Made by a program: the position numbers and the translations under genes
Notes under the pieces: model-generated
The model's database searches: none
Seen by the model: the letters and a program-made list of their open reading frames with translations, nothing else
What the model was told of the DNA's origin: nothing
In this document: in pieces, positions 1 through 7,684 of the stretch
Position numbering within the stretch: the first letter of the stretch is position 1
Layout of the letters: each line of letters starts with the position of its first letter
Assembly: GCA_937912125.1 (NCBI GenBank)
Contig: CALDOK010000513.1
Location: 1 to 32,447, forward strand
Origin: an uncultured Pseudomonadota bacterium
GTDB lineage: Bacteria; Myxococcota_A; UBA796; JAFGLY01
Direction of reading: 5' to 3'
Length of the DNA stretch: 32,447 bases

Positions 1-42
1 ACCGGCCTGTGTGCTACATCTTCCCCGTCGAATGGAGACTCC

Positions 43-375
43 GTGGACCCCATGCTCTCATCGTTGATCGCCCTGATCATCAGCTCCGCCGCGGCGCTCG
101 CCGGACCTCCAGCGTGTCCCTGGGAGGGCGAAGCGTCGGATCCCTTCACCGGCCTGGACGGGCGGCACCTGCAGGCGCAGATGCGCCTGTCCGAGCGCGG
201 CTCTTCGTTCGCCCGCTTCCACATACACCATGCCGTGGATGGTCAGGTTCGCAGTGCAGGCGCCATCACCCAGCTTCGCCACAGCCTGTTGTCCAACGGC
301 ACCGTCACCCGGGAGCTCGAGCCACGGCAGAGCGAGGCGATGCGCAGCGCGAAGGCATGCGTCACCGGCGAGTGA
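43..375 (+). CDS. small exported protein of unknown function
   Basis: I do not recognise a family. The 110-residue reading has a hydrophobic N-terminus rich in L, I, A and S (about residues 4-20) ending in an A-x-A-type site, so export to the periplasm or surface is likely. The mature part is about 90 residues and has two cysteines (one in 'ACPWEG', one near the C-terminus in 'KACVTGE') that could form a disulphide. Third codon positions are strongly G/C, as in the neighbouring genes, which supports real coding. I chose the GTG at 43 because a GGAG sits 5 bases upstream; the ATG at 52 in the same frame would also give a signal peptide. It lies 111 bases upstream of the SMI1/KNR4 gene on the same strand. 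The window edge hides any upstream partner. Confidence 0.55.
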   Translation: MDPMLSSLIALIISSAAALAGPPACPWEGEASDPFTGLDGRHLQAQMRLSERGSSFARFHIHHAVDGQVRSAGAITQLRHSLLSNGTVTRELEPRQSEAMRSAKACVTGE

Positions 376-486
376 CCCACCCTGGCCATCGCCGCGTCAT
401 GGCGGGAGGCCCGAGCCCAGGACGGTCCGTGATCCCAGCGCTTCACGCTAACGGGCACACCTGATCACACCAACGGAGAGCGACCG

Positions 487-1071
487 ATGCAGGACAACCT
501 GGACCCGAGTGACTTCTGGGAGCACTGCGAGTACGCGCGGCAGCACTATGTCGAAGACTCACCCACCGGCGAAACTGTGGCCCGAGTGGAGGCCAGCCTT
601 GGCTACCGCCTGCCCGCGGCCTACCTGGAGCTCATGAGGTCTCAGAACGGCGGCTCCCCCCTCCAGAAGAGTCACCACACGTCACAGCCGACCTCGTGGG
701 CTGAGGATCACATCGCGATCACTGGAGTCTTCGCCATAGGTCACTCCAAGCCATACTCCCTCTGCGGCGAGCGCGGGAGCCGTTTCTGGATCGATCAGTG
801 GGGCTACCCCGCCATCGGTGTGTACTTCGCGGACTGCCCCTCCGCAGGGCACGACATGCTCTGCCTGGACTACCGCGCGTGCGGCCCCAGGGGCGAACCC
901 ACGGTCGTGCACGTCGACCAGGGACGCGACTTCGCGATCACACTCGTCGCGCCGAGCTTCAGGCCTTCATCCATGGACTCGTCGCGGATCACACCTTCGA
1001 CGGCGGCTGACAGCGCACGTCTCGACATCTCAGTGACTGCTTCTGCGTCACAGAACGAAGCCCCCCACTGA
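487..1071 (+). CDS. SMI1/KNR4 (SUKH) family protein, C-terminus apparently frameshifted
   Basis: SUKH proteins are mostly immunity proteins of toxin systems or small cytoplasmic binding domains. Family signatures are clear: 'LGYRLPAAYLELMRSQNGG' early on, 'SWAEDHIAITGVFAIG' in the middle, and 'DCPSAGHDMLCLDYRACGP' followed by 'VVHVDQ'. The start ATG at 487 has GGAGAG 6 bases upstream. From about base 960 the frame leaves the family pattern and adds a 36-residue Ser/Thr-rich tail. The frame one base back instead reads 'AELQAFIHGLVADHTFDGG' and stops at 1010, which matches the usual family ending ('FEAFIxGLV'). One missing base near 958-963 would explain this; restored, the protein would be about 174 residues, the normal length. 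The gene sits about 0.8 kb before the MoxR/bpX operon on the same strand. The family call is firm; whether the frameshift is real or a sequence error is open. Confidence 0.85.
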   Translation: MQDNLDPSDFWEHCEYARQHYVEDSPTGETVARVEASLGYRLPAAYLELMRSQNGGSPLQKSHHTSQPTSWAEDHIAITGVFAIGHSKPYSLCGERGSRFWIDQWGYPAIGVYFADCPSAGHDMLCLDYRACGPRGEPTVVHVDQGRDFAITLVAPSFRPSSMDSSRITPSTAADSARLDISVTASASQNEAPH

Positions 1072-1211
1072 GGCGGAAATGCTGAGATGAGAGATCGAAG
1101 TCGTGACCGTCGCCAGTCCAGGCCGGCTCCACGATGTCCTCGCCCTGACTGTAAAGGCCGAGCCCCGGGCACTGGATGTCCCAGCGCATCCGCCAGCTGT
1201 GGCCCCCGGTC

Positions 1212-1607
1212 TCAGCGCGGCGCGCTCTCGCATAGGATCTCCAGGGAGGCCTGGTCGGCGGCCACGGTCATGTAGTTGGAGTCCCCCGTGTAGCGGGAGC
1301 ATGAGGCGATCAGGCCCTCCGGCGACAGCACTGCGCCCGACTGCAGGTGCCGGGTGTGGAAGTGAGCCTGCCACACCGGCAGGTAGGTGTCGGCCAAGTC
1401 GATCTCCCCGTCGAGGTTGTCGTCGATGGTGAACAGCAGGCTGACCATGGCCTCGTCGATGTAGAGGAAGCCGTATGAGCCGAGGTGCCCGCACCACTCA
1501 CCGTGGGGCTCGCCGTCGATGGACGAGCTGCCGCAGCTGTAGCTGCCCAAGACGTCGAGGCAGCCGGCGAGCAGCACGGGGGACAGCAGCAGCCGGGGAG
1601 CGCGCAG
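1212..1607 (-). CDS. putative lipoprotein of unknown function, possible C-terminal frameshift
   Basis: The N-terminus reads 'RAPRLLLSPVLLAGC', a good lipoprotein signal with an LAGC lipobox, so it is probably membrane-anchored. I placed the start at a CTG at 1607 because the only conventional start nearby (GTG at 1577) would leave almost no hydrophobic segment; this start is uncertain. The mature part has five further cysteines and an acidic 'DDNLDGEIDLAD' stretch resembling an EF-hand or dockerin calcium loop. The frame ends at 1212 in 'LEILCESAPR'. A neighbouring frame continues in a protein-like, high-GC3 manner ('ETGGHSWRMRWDIQCPGL' and on to 'DIVEPAWTGDGHDFDLS', to about 1080), so the true C-terminus may have been cut by a one-base shift near 1215-1225. 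It is transcribed away from the MoxR operon. No family recognised. Confidence 0.5.
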   Translation of the reverse strand: MRAPRLLLSPVLLAGCLDVLGSYSCGSSSIDGEPHGEWCGHLGSYGFLYIDEAMVSLLFTIDDNLDGEIDLADTYLPVWQAHFHTRHLQSGAVLSPEGLIASCSRYTGDSNYMTVAADQASLEILCESAPR

Positions 1608-1743
1608 CTGGGATGTGGTCTCCCCAGCCGAAGCGTGCGCGGCCCCGCCGCCGCAGTCGGTGTCCCGCGATACGTCGAAGGGGGTAGAGATCGACGAGCA
1701 AGAGACTGGCCGCCACCGGGGCCTGAACCACGCCGGAGCACCC

Positions 1744-1773
1744 TTGCAGCGGCGCGGGGCGGCGCGCTAGACT
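1744..1773 (+). promoter_or_regulatory. possible sigma70-type promoter of the MoxR/bpX operon
   Basis: TTGCAG at 1744-1749 and TAGACT at 1768-1773 are separated by 18 bases and lie about 75 bases upstream of the MoxR start. The match to TTGACA/TATAAT is moderate, and the spacer is very GC-rich. This is a consensus match only; no operator was seen. Confidence 0.3.
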
Positions 1774-1847
1774 TCCGACGGGGTGGCGCTGGACGCGCTG
1801 TTTCCAAGCCCTGGGTCCAGCCGGCCGAACCAGCCCATGGAGGCGCC

Positions 1848-2975
1848 ATGACCGAACGATCCCCCGCCGCCGCGCTCCGCGAGGCCATCCGAATCGCCTC
1901 CCAGGGCCTGGTAGAGCGCGAGGCCCTGGTGGAGCTGGTCGCGCTGGCCGCCGTGGCCCGGGAACACGTGCTGGTCATCGGCCCCCCCGGGACGGCCAAG
2001 AGCGAGGCGGTCCGTCGCATCTCCCGGTGCATCGGCGGCGCCTACTTCGAGTACCTGCTGGGGCGCTTCACCGAGCCCAACGAGCTGTTCGGCCCCGTGG
2101 ACATGCAGCGGCTGCGGGAAGGGATCGTACAGACCCGCACCGAGGGCATGCTGCCCGAGGCCGAGCTGGTGTTCCTGGACGAGGTCTTCCTGGGCTCCAC
2201 GGCGATCCTCAACACCCTGCTGGCGATCCTCAACGAGCGGACCTTTCGCAGGGGCGCCCAGTCCCTGTCCTGCCCCCTCCGCGTCTGCGTGGGAGCCTCC
2301 AACGCCCTGCCGGACGACCCGGCCCTCGACGCGTTCGCCGACCGCTTCGTCCTGCGCATGTTCCTGGACAAGCTGCCCGATCCCAGGCTCGAAGATCTCC
2401 TGGTCGCCGGCTGGGAGAGCATCGAAGCACCGGCAGCCGTGGCCACGGTCCAGGACATAGACGCCCTGGCACAGCAGGCCAGGGGCGCCGACCTGCGCCC
2501 CGTGCGCCCTCACCTGGCCCACGCGGTGCGCGTGCTGCGCGGCGCTGGCATCGAGCTCTCGGACCGGCGGGTGGTGAAGCTCCAGGGCCTGGTGGCCGCC
2601 GCGGCCGTGCTCTCCGGGCGCAGCACCCCCACCCGCGCGGATCTGTGGCCGCTGGTCTTCGCCGTCCCCGATGCCGAGGCCCAGGCCCTGGCCCGGGACG
2701 CCCTGCGGGATCTGCTGGACGCCTCCGACAGCGAAGCGCTCCCCGCGGCCGCCGAGGCCGCCTCCATGGGGCCCGCGGCCCGAGCCCGCCGGCTGATCGA
2801 GGACGGCGAGGCCGTCCTGGGCGAGAAACCCTCGGAGCCCACCGATCGCGCGGGCTGGCAGCTCAGGGCCGAGGCTGTGCTCCGCGAGATCGACGCGGGC
2901 TTCGATCCTTCCGCGCTGCCAGCGCCCCTGGCAGAGCTGCGCGCCCGCCTGGCGGCCGAGGTCGAGCCGGCGTGA
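1848..2975 (+). CDS. MoxR-family AAA+ ATPase (RavA-like), first gene of a ternary-system operon
   Basis: This is a 375-residue cytoplasmic ATPase of the MoxR/RavA type, a chaperone-like AAA+ protein that usually works with a vWA partner. Visible motifs are Walker A 'GPPGTAKS' (45-52), the MoxR-typical 'FTEPNELFGPVD' (74-85), Walker B 'LVFLDE' (107-112), 'ILNTLLAILNER' (120-131), sensor-1 'ASN' (150-152) and a lid region with 'LSDRRVVK' (237-244) followed by 'LSGR'. An acidic, alanine-rich C-terminal extension follows. All residues needed for ATP binding and hydrolysis appear present. I chose ATG 1848 because GGAGG lies 4 bases before it and the conserved part begins soon after; the frame is open further upstream, but that part is not protein-like. 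The stop overlaps the next gene's GTG (GTGA), so the two are probably translationally coupled. In this context the ATPase is likely the motor or switch that remodels the vWA/propeller partners downstream. Confidence 0.92.
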   Translation: MTERSPAAALREAIRIASQGLVEREALVELVALAAVAREHVLVIGPPGTAKSEAVRRISRCIGGAYFEYLLGRFTEPNELFGPVDMQRLREGIVQTRTEGMLPEAELVFLDEVFLGSTAILNTLLAILNERTFRRGAQSLSCPLRVCVGASNALPDDPALDAFADRFVLRMFLDKLPDPRLEDLLVAGWESIEAPAAVATVQDIDALAQQARGADLRPVRPHLAHAVRVLRGAGIELSDRRVVKLQGLVAAAAVLSGRSTPTRADLWPLVFAVPDAEAQALARDALRDLLDASDSEALPAAAEAASMGPAARARRLIEDGEAVLGEKPSEPTDRAGWQLRAEAVLREIDAGFDPSALPAPLAELRARLAAEVEPA

Positions 2976-3364
2976 CCCTGGACTGGCTGCCACGGGCCGC
3001 CCCGCTGCCCATCGAGGGTGTGGCCGCCGACGGGGATGCGGGCCGCCTGCTCGCGCGCGAGCTGCTGCGGCGAGGGCTGTGCGCAGAGTTCCAGGGCTTG
3101 ACCGCCGGCGATCTATTGGTGTTGATGGGCCGCGATCCTCCCTGGGTCGATGGGGCGATCTTCCTTGGTCAAGAGCCCGATGCGCGCGGGCTGTTCCTGC
3201 CAGCGTGGCGGCGCCCAGCCCTCCACCCCATGCTGCTGCGCCGGGCCCTGCAGCAGCAGCTGCAGCTCGACGGCCCCGTGCTCTTGCTGCCCCGCCGCCG
3301 GCTCGCCATTCCCCTCGCGGCCTGTCGCCCGGTCGCGCCGTCCCGCCTGGAGGCTTGGCTGTGA
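2972..3364 (+). CDS. small bpX-type ternary-system protein (bpX5-like)
   Basis: This 130-residue protein is squeezed between the MoxR and vWA genes with 4-base GTGA overlaps at both ends. Recognisable pattern: 'LPIEGVAADGDAGRLLAREL' near the N-terminus, 'LTAGDLLVLMG' and 'PPWVDGAIFLGQ' in the middle, then 'LFLPAWRRPALHPMLLRRAL', a Q-rich helix, and 'LLLPRRRLAIPLAACRP' at the end. From memory of the family this resembles the bpX5 domain, found almost only in MoxR-vWA-beta-propeller ternary systems; I am more sure of the system than of the number. No signal peptide, membrane segment or catalytic motif is visible, so a small structural or adaptor role in the cytoplasm is most likely. Position and overlap indicate co-translation with its neighbours. 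Confidence 0.75.
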   Translation: MTLDWLPRAAPLPIEGVAADGDAGRLLARELLRRGLCAEFQGLTAGDLLVLMGRDPPWVDGAIFLGQEPDARGLFLPAWRRPALHPMLLRRALQQQLQLDGPVLLLPRRRLAIPLAACRPVAPSRLEAWL

Positions 3365-5025
3365 GCACGCTGCCACCCCAGCTGCTGCCCTGGGCCGAAG
3401 ATCTGGCCCAGCTCACGCCGGAGCTGGTGCTGGCCATCGGGCCCATGATCCGCAGGATCTCCTCCGCCCTGGGCGCCATGGGCCAGCGGCGGCGCCTGGG
3501 TCAGGGGGAGCCAGACGGGTACGAAGGCATCGCTCGCCGCGGCCCCTACGAGCGCCTGCTGATCTCCGAGTGGGCCCTGGCCCAGGAGCTGCCTGACGAG
3601 TTTTTGCGCCGCGCCAGCGCCGGTGAGCACCTCTTCCTGGCGCAGCGCCGGCTCGAGCCCGCCGCCACCCGGTGCTGCGTCGTGCTGGTGGACGCGGGCC
3701 CCGACACCATGGGCAACCCGCGCTTGGCCCAGGTCGCGGCCCTGGCGGTCCTCCGCCGCCGCGCCCGCATGGCGGGGGCCCGCTTCGAGTGGGGCCTCAT
3801 CCAGGGGACGGATCTCCAGGAGGACCTGGAGCCCGGCGCCCTGAGCCGGCTGCGCCGCCAGCGCACGTCAAACCCGCCGAGCTACCGACACCTGGAGCGC
3901 TGGCTCGAGCGGCTGGGAGCACCCTCCGAGCCCGACGACCTGTGGCTGCTGGGCAGCTCCGCCCTGCGACACCTGGAGCCGCCGGGGCACTGGCTGGCCA
4001 TCGACGATCCCCTCGAGCACGGGGATCGGCAGCTCGCGCTCGCCCTGCACACCCGCGCGGGCCCGCGGCGCCTTCGGGTGGACCTGCCCACCGAGCCCGA
4101 GGCCGTCCAGCTGCTGCGAGCCCTGGGGCAGCAGCAGCCGCGGCCGACGAGCCCAGCGCTCGCGCTGTCTCCCCACAGCGGGATGTTCTTCTCCTGGGAC
4201 GACAACCGGCTGCTCACCCTAGCTGACAACGGCGATCTCGTCGCCCTGCACATCCCCAACTCCGTCAACATGGCGCGCAAGGTGCCGCCCGGCAAGACGC
4301 GCAGGCTGCTCTGCCCGCGCGGCTGGCGCGTGGTGGCGGGAGGGGCCGCGGGCCGCAGGGTGTTCGCGCTGCTGCTGTCGGAGGACGGCGAGCTGCGGCT
4401 CGAGAGAGGGCCCTTCGCCCTCCCAACCCTGGACGAGCCCTGGGTGCCCAGCGCCACGCTCGCCCCCATCCTCCGCTGGAGCAGCACCGAGCTGGTCACC
4501 ATCGACGGCCAAGGTCAGGCCTGGCGGTTCCGCCCGGGCGACGCCTCGCTCCTCCACGAGCCTGGGTGTCGGGCCTTGATGATGATGAGGAACGAGGCCT
4601 GGGTCGTGGACGCCACTCGAGAGCTCCGGAAGGAGCCCGGCCTGGCCGGCCCGAACCGTCCCGGACGCCCCGTGCGGGGCGCGGTGCTTGTCAACGCCAG
4701 CACCATGGCCCACGAGCAGACCCCCGGGCTGTGGCAGATCGACGACAACCCGCCCTTCCTGGCACCCGATCAGCAGGTGCTGGGCCTGCTTCGCCGGGGA
4801 CCGGCCGCTCAGCTGCTCTGCCTGTCCGAGGACGGCAGGGTGCTGTCCACCCAGAACCACCACGGAGGCGTCGTGCTCGCCACCATCCCGGAGGGCATCG
4901 CCAGCGCCTGCGCCGGGTCCCACGCCCCGGTCGTGGCGCTTCGACACCGCTCGGGGCGCCTCGACGTGCTCGACATCGACGCCATGGAGACCCGGCTCAC
5001 GCTCTCCGCTGGAGTGGACCTATGA
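3361..5025 (+). CDS. degenerate vWA domain plus beta-propeller-like protein of the MoxR/bpX ternary system
   Basis: This is a 554-residue cytoplasmic protein. The N-terminal part (about 1-100) is helical. Residues 105-255 look like a von Willebrand A fold: a beta strand 'CCVVLVDAGPDTMGN', a helix of 'RLAQVAALAVL', and later strands such as 'LWLLGSS' and 'WLAIDD'. The metal-site motif DxSxS is not intact (D111-A-G-P-D), so metal binding is probably lost or altered. From about 266 to the end the sequence is a series of short strands with turns such as 'DDNRLLTLADNGDLVAL', 'SEDGELRLE', 'SEDGRVLS' and 'RSGRLDVLDIDAME', consistent with a WD-like beta-propeller. It starts at a GTG overlapping the stop of the previous gene and ends in an ATGA overlap with the next. 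In ternary systems the vWA protein is the direct partner of the MoxR ATPase; that role is inferred from the family. Confidence 0.8.
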   Translation: MSTLPPQLLPWAEDLAQLTPELVLAIGPMIRRISSALGAMGQRRRLGQGEPDGYEGIARRGPYERLLISEWALAQELPDEFLRRASAGEHLFLAQRRLEPAATRCCVVLVDAGPDTMGNPRLAQVAALAVLRRRARMAGARFEWGLIQGTDLQEDLEPGALSRLRRQRTSNPPSYRHLERWLERLGAPSEPDDLWLLGSSALRHLEPPGHWLAIDDPLEHGDRQLALALHTRAGPRRLRVDLPTEPEAVQLLRALGQQQPRPTSPALALSPHSGMFFSWDDNRLLTLADNGDLVALHIPNSVNMARKVPPGKTRRLLCPRGWRVVAGGAAGRRVFALLLSEDGELRLERGPFALPTLDEPWVPSATLAPILRWSSTELVTIDGQGQAWRFRPGDASLLHEPGCRALMMMRNEAWVVDATRELRKEPGLAGPNRPGRPVRGAVLVNASTMAHEQTPGLWQIDDNPPFLAPDQQVLGLLRRGPAAQLLCLSEDGRVLSTQNHHGGVVLATIPEGIASACAGSHAPVVALRHRSGRLDVLDIDAMETRLTLSAGVDL

Positions 5026-7649
5026 TCCGCCCGCGACGCCTGGCGCACCGCGGCCATGTGTGGGCCTCGGGCTGGCTCGACCACCGTCGCCGCCGCGCGA
5101 AGGTCCTGCACCGATGGGCTCCCGGCGCCGCGGTGCGCGACACCGCCGAGGGCCTGGCGCTGCTGTTCCCCGAGCCGCGCCGGCTCGCCGTCGACTCGCT
5201 GCCGGGCGCCCCCCTGGTGGATCTGCGCGGGGCCCACTGCGCCGTGCCCCTGGACCCGGACGAGCTGGACCGGATGCAGCCGGGGGCCGGCTCCCTGGTG
5301 GTCGCCCGGGGCGGCGTCGCCGTCGAGCTTGGGCCCGGAACCCCGGTGGACCCGGCGGCGTGGCTGGATCTGTCGGGCTGGACAAGCGCCGCGACCCACA
5401 CCCTGGCCGAGCCCCCACCCCCCGCGACGCCACGCCTGCCGCCCGCCAAGTCCGCAGATCAGGTCTTCGCCGATGCCGTGGGACCATCCCTCGCGGATCC
5501 TGGAGGCGTCGCCGGCGAGCTGGCCGAGTGCCAGCGAAGGTCCCAGGGCGTCTCGTCGTGGCTGGCCCGATCTCTCCGGAGCCTGATCGCCGCGGTGGGC
5601 AGCGCCAGCCCCGTGGTGGGCGGCGCCCGCGGCTCGGGCGCAGATCCCGATCCCGCGCGGCCGGCCCTGCCCGCCGGCCCCTCGTGGCTCCAACGCATGG
5701 ACTCCTGGCTGGCGAGCTGGCTGGCCAACAGCGGCCTGGGAGGCATCGTCGGAGCCGCCCACAGCCGCCAGCTCCAGGACCTGCTGGCGCGCTTCGAAGC
5801 CGACGATCTCGAGGAGGCCCTGCGGCGCGCCCTGCCCCTGAAGGGGGAAGGGAGCATCGACCAGGCCATGCGCACCGCCGGCCTGATGGACAGCCCACGG
5901 TCGGACCTCTCTTTCCGCACCCACGGACCCTCCAGCAGCGTGCTGGTGAGCGATGGGATCATGGACACCCTGCGCCAGACCTACCGGCAGGCCCTGCGCC
6001 GGCTGGTGGAGCAGGACCGCATCGACGAGGCCGGCTTCCTGCTGGCCGAGCTGCTGGGAGAGGTGGACGAGGCGCTGGTGTTGCTGGAGAGCCATGAACG
6101 CTACGAGCGGGCGGCGGAGCTGGCCGACGCCAAGGAACGCCCCGCGGGGTTGAGAGTGCGCCTGTGGTTCCTCGCGGGGGAGATCGACCTCGCCATGGCC
6201 ATCGCACGCCGACACGACGCCTACGCCGACGCCGTGGCCCGCCTGGACCGCTCGGACCCCGACCGCGCGCGCATGTTCCGCATCGCCTGGGCCGGCGCGC
6301 TGGCCAAGCAGGACGCCTGGGCCGCAGCCGCAGAGGTCATGCTCGACGCCGGCGTCCGCACCCCCATGGTGCAGGAGTGGCTCCTGCGCGCCACGATCGG
6401 CGGGGGCGCCGCCGGCATGGGGGCCCTGGTCCGGGCCGCCGAGACCTTCCCAAGCAGCCTGCCCCAGGTGCTGACCCTGGTGGAGCACATCCTCGAGGAC
6501 GATGAGCCCGGCGCGGCCCACCGACGGCTCCAGCTGGGCAAGGCCCTCGCGGCGCGGGCGCCCACCGACGCCACCCGCCCCCTGATGCGGGGGGCCACCC
6601 GGGTCCTGCTGCGGGACGCCTCGCTGCTGAGGCGCCCGGAGCACCGGGCGAGGGTCGCGCGCAGGCTCGCAGAGCAGCTGCAGGGCACCATCCGGGCCGA
6701 CTTCCCGCGCATCGATGAGGCCAAGGTCATCCCTGCCCAGCAGCGCCCGGACCTGACCCTCACCGTCCCGGCCTCGGACCAGGGCAAGACCCCCCTGTAC
6801 GACGCCCGCTGGCTCCCCAGCGGTCGGCTGCTGGTGGCCCTGGGCCAGGCGGGCGTGGAGCTCCGCAGCCCGCGCGGGGCCACCCTGGTGCACTGGGACC
6901 ACCCCGCCGACCGCCTGGTGGTCTCCGACGACGGAGCCCGTGCCATCGCCATGGACCACCGCGGCCCCTACCAGCGCCTCACCCGCCTGGACCTCACCAC
7001 CCGACGGGCCTCCCGCTGGTGCGACGCCGAGATCCGCCAGTTCGCCACCAGCTGGGAGGGCATGTGGTTCGTCATCGGCCCCAACGGGCTGCTGGGCATC
7101 GATCCGGCCAGCGACCGCTGGGCCGCCCTGTGGCGCATGGACCCCGAGCACCCCATCTTCGATCTCGCCCGCTGCACCAGCTTCCTGTCCCTGCGCACAG
7201 GTGAAGGAGCGAGACAGGAGGTGTGGACCTACGCGCTGCCCAGCACCCGCCTCGTCGAGCGGGTCCACCTCCACCTGGACCAGCTCGGCCCCGACGCCCA
7301 ACGCGCCCCCATGGGCCTGTCACCGGATGGCAGCGCCGAGGCCTGGTTCCCCACCGGCGCGGCGGTGCAGCAGCGCGGCGCCCGGACCTTCCAGCAGGGC
7401 ACCCCTCGCTGGCCACAGCGAGGCGAACCTACCGCGCTCAGCCACCGCCGGTGGTACGGCTGGGTGGGCGAGCACGAGATCTTCCTGACGCCTCGGGACG
7501 GGCCCGGCAGCATCCAGATCCACCTCGAGTCCAGCCAAGGCCTGCGCGCTCACCTGGACGGTGACACCCTGACCCTGGTGGACGCCCGAGGCCGGCTGAT
7601 GGTCATCCAGCTCGAGCGCCTGGACCTGGTCATCGACCTGCGCCTCTGA
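5022..7649 (+). CDS. bpX6-like protein with helical middle and C-terminal beta-propeller-like domain
   Basis: This 875-residue protein is the last gene of the operon, coupled to the vWA gene by ATGA. The N-terminal 1-125 region ('RGHVWASGWLD', 'LFPEPRRLAVDSLPGAPLVDL', 'GSLVVARGG') fits the bpX6 domain of MoxR-vWA-beta-propeller systems. A low-complexity Pro/Ala/Gly linker follows (about 130-220). Next is a long helical region (about 225-560) with repeat-like helices such as 'FLLAELLGEVDEALVLLESH' and 'ELADAKERPAGLRVRLWFLAGE', resembling an alpha-solenoid. Residues 575-875 are strand-turn repeats ('YDARWLPSGRLLVAL', 'VSDDGARAIAMD', 'MGLSPDGSAEAWFP', 'LTLVDARGRLMVIQ') typical of a propeller. 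No transmembrane segment or catalytic motif is seen. It probably acts as the recognition or scaffold subunit; this is an inference from architecture. The next gene is convergent, starting its stop only 35 bases away. Confidence 0.82.
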   Translation: MIRPRRLAHRGHVWASGWLDHRRRRAKVLHRWAPGAAVRDTAEGLALLFPEPRRLAVDSLPGAPLVDLRGAHCAVPLDPDELDRMQPGAGSLVVARGGVAVELGPGTPVDPAAWLDLSGWTSAATHTLAEPPPPATPRLPPAKSADQVFADAVGPSLADPGGVAGELAECQRRSQGVSSWLARSLRSLIAAVGSASPVVGGARGSGADPDPARPALPAGPSWLQRMDSWLASWLANSGLGGIVGAAHSRQLQDLLARFEADDLEEALRRALPLKGEGSIDQAMRTAGLMDSPRSDLSFRTHGPSSSVLVSDGIMDTLRQTYRQALRRLVEQDRIDEAGFLLAELLGEVDEALVLLESHERYERAAELADAKERPAGLRVRLWFLAGEIDLAMAIARRHDAYADAVARLDRSDPDRARMFRIAWAGALAKQDAWAAAAEVMLDAGVRTPMVQEWLLRATIGGGAAGMGALVRAAETFPSSLPQVLTLVEHILEDDEPGAAHRRLQLGKALAARAPTDATRPLMRGATRVLLRDASLLRRPEHRARVARRLAEQLQGTIRADFPRIDEAKVIPAQQRPDLTLTVPASDQGKTPLYDARWLPSGRLLVALGQAGVELRSPRGATLVHWDHPADRLVVSDDGARAIAMDHRGPYQRLTRLDLTTRRASRWCDAEIRQFATSWEGMWFVIGPNGLLGIDPASDRWAALWRMDPEHPIFDLARCTSFLSLRTGEGARQEVWTYALPSTRLVERVHLHLDQLGPDAQRAPMGLSPDGSAEAWFPTGAAVQQRGARTFQQGTPRWPQRGEPTALSHRRWYGWVGEHEIFLTPRDGPGSIQIHLESSQGLRAHLDGDTLTLVDARGRLMVIQLERLDLVIDLRL

Positions 7650-7684
7650 GGCGCCGTGCCAGCGACAGGGCGAGCGGCTGAACT

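Noticed and set aside
4809..7301. Minus-strand 830-residue open frame opposite the vWA and bpX6 genes
   Set aside because: Antisense shadow; composition is low-complexity and the plus strand carries the coupled operon.
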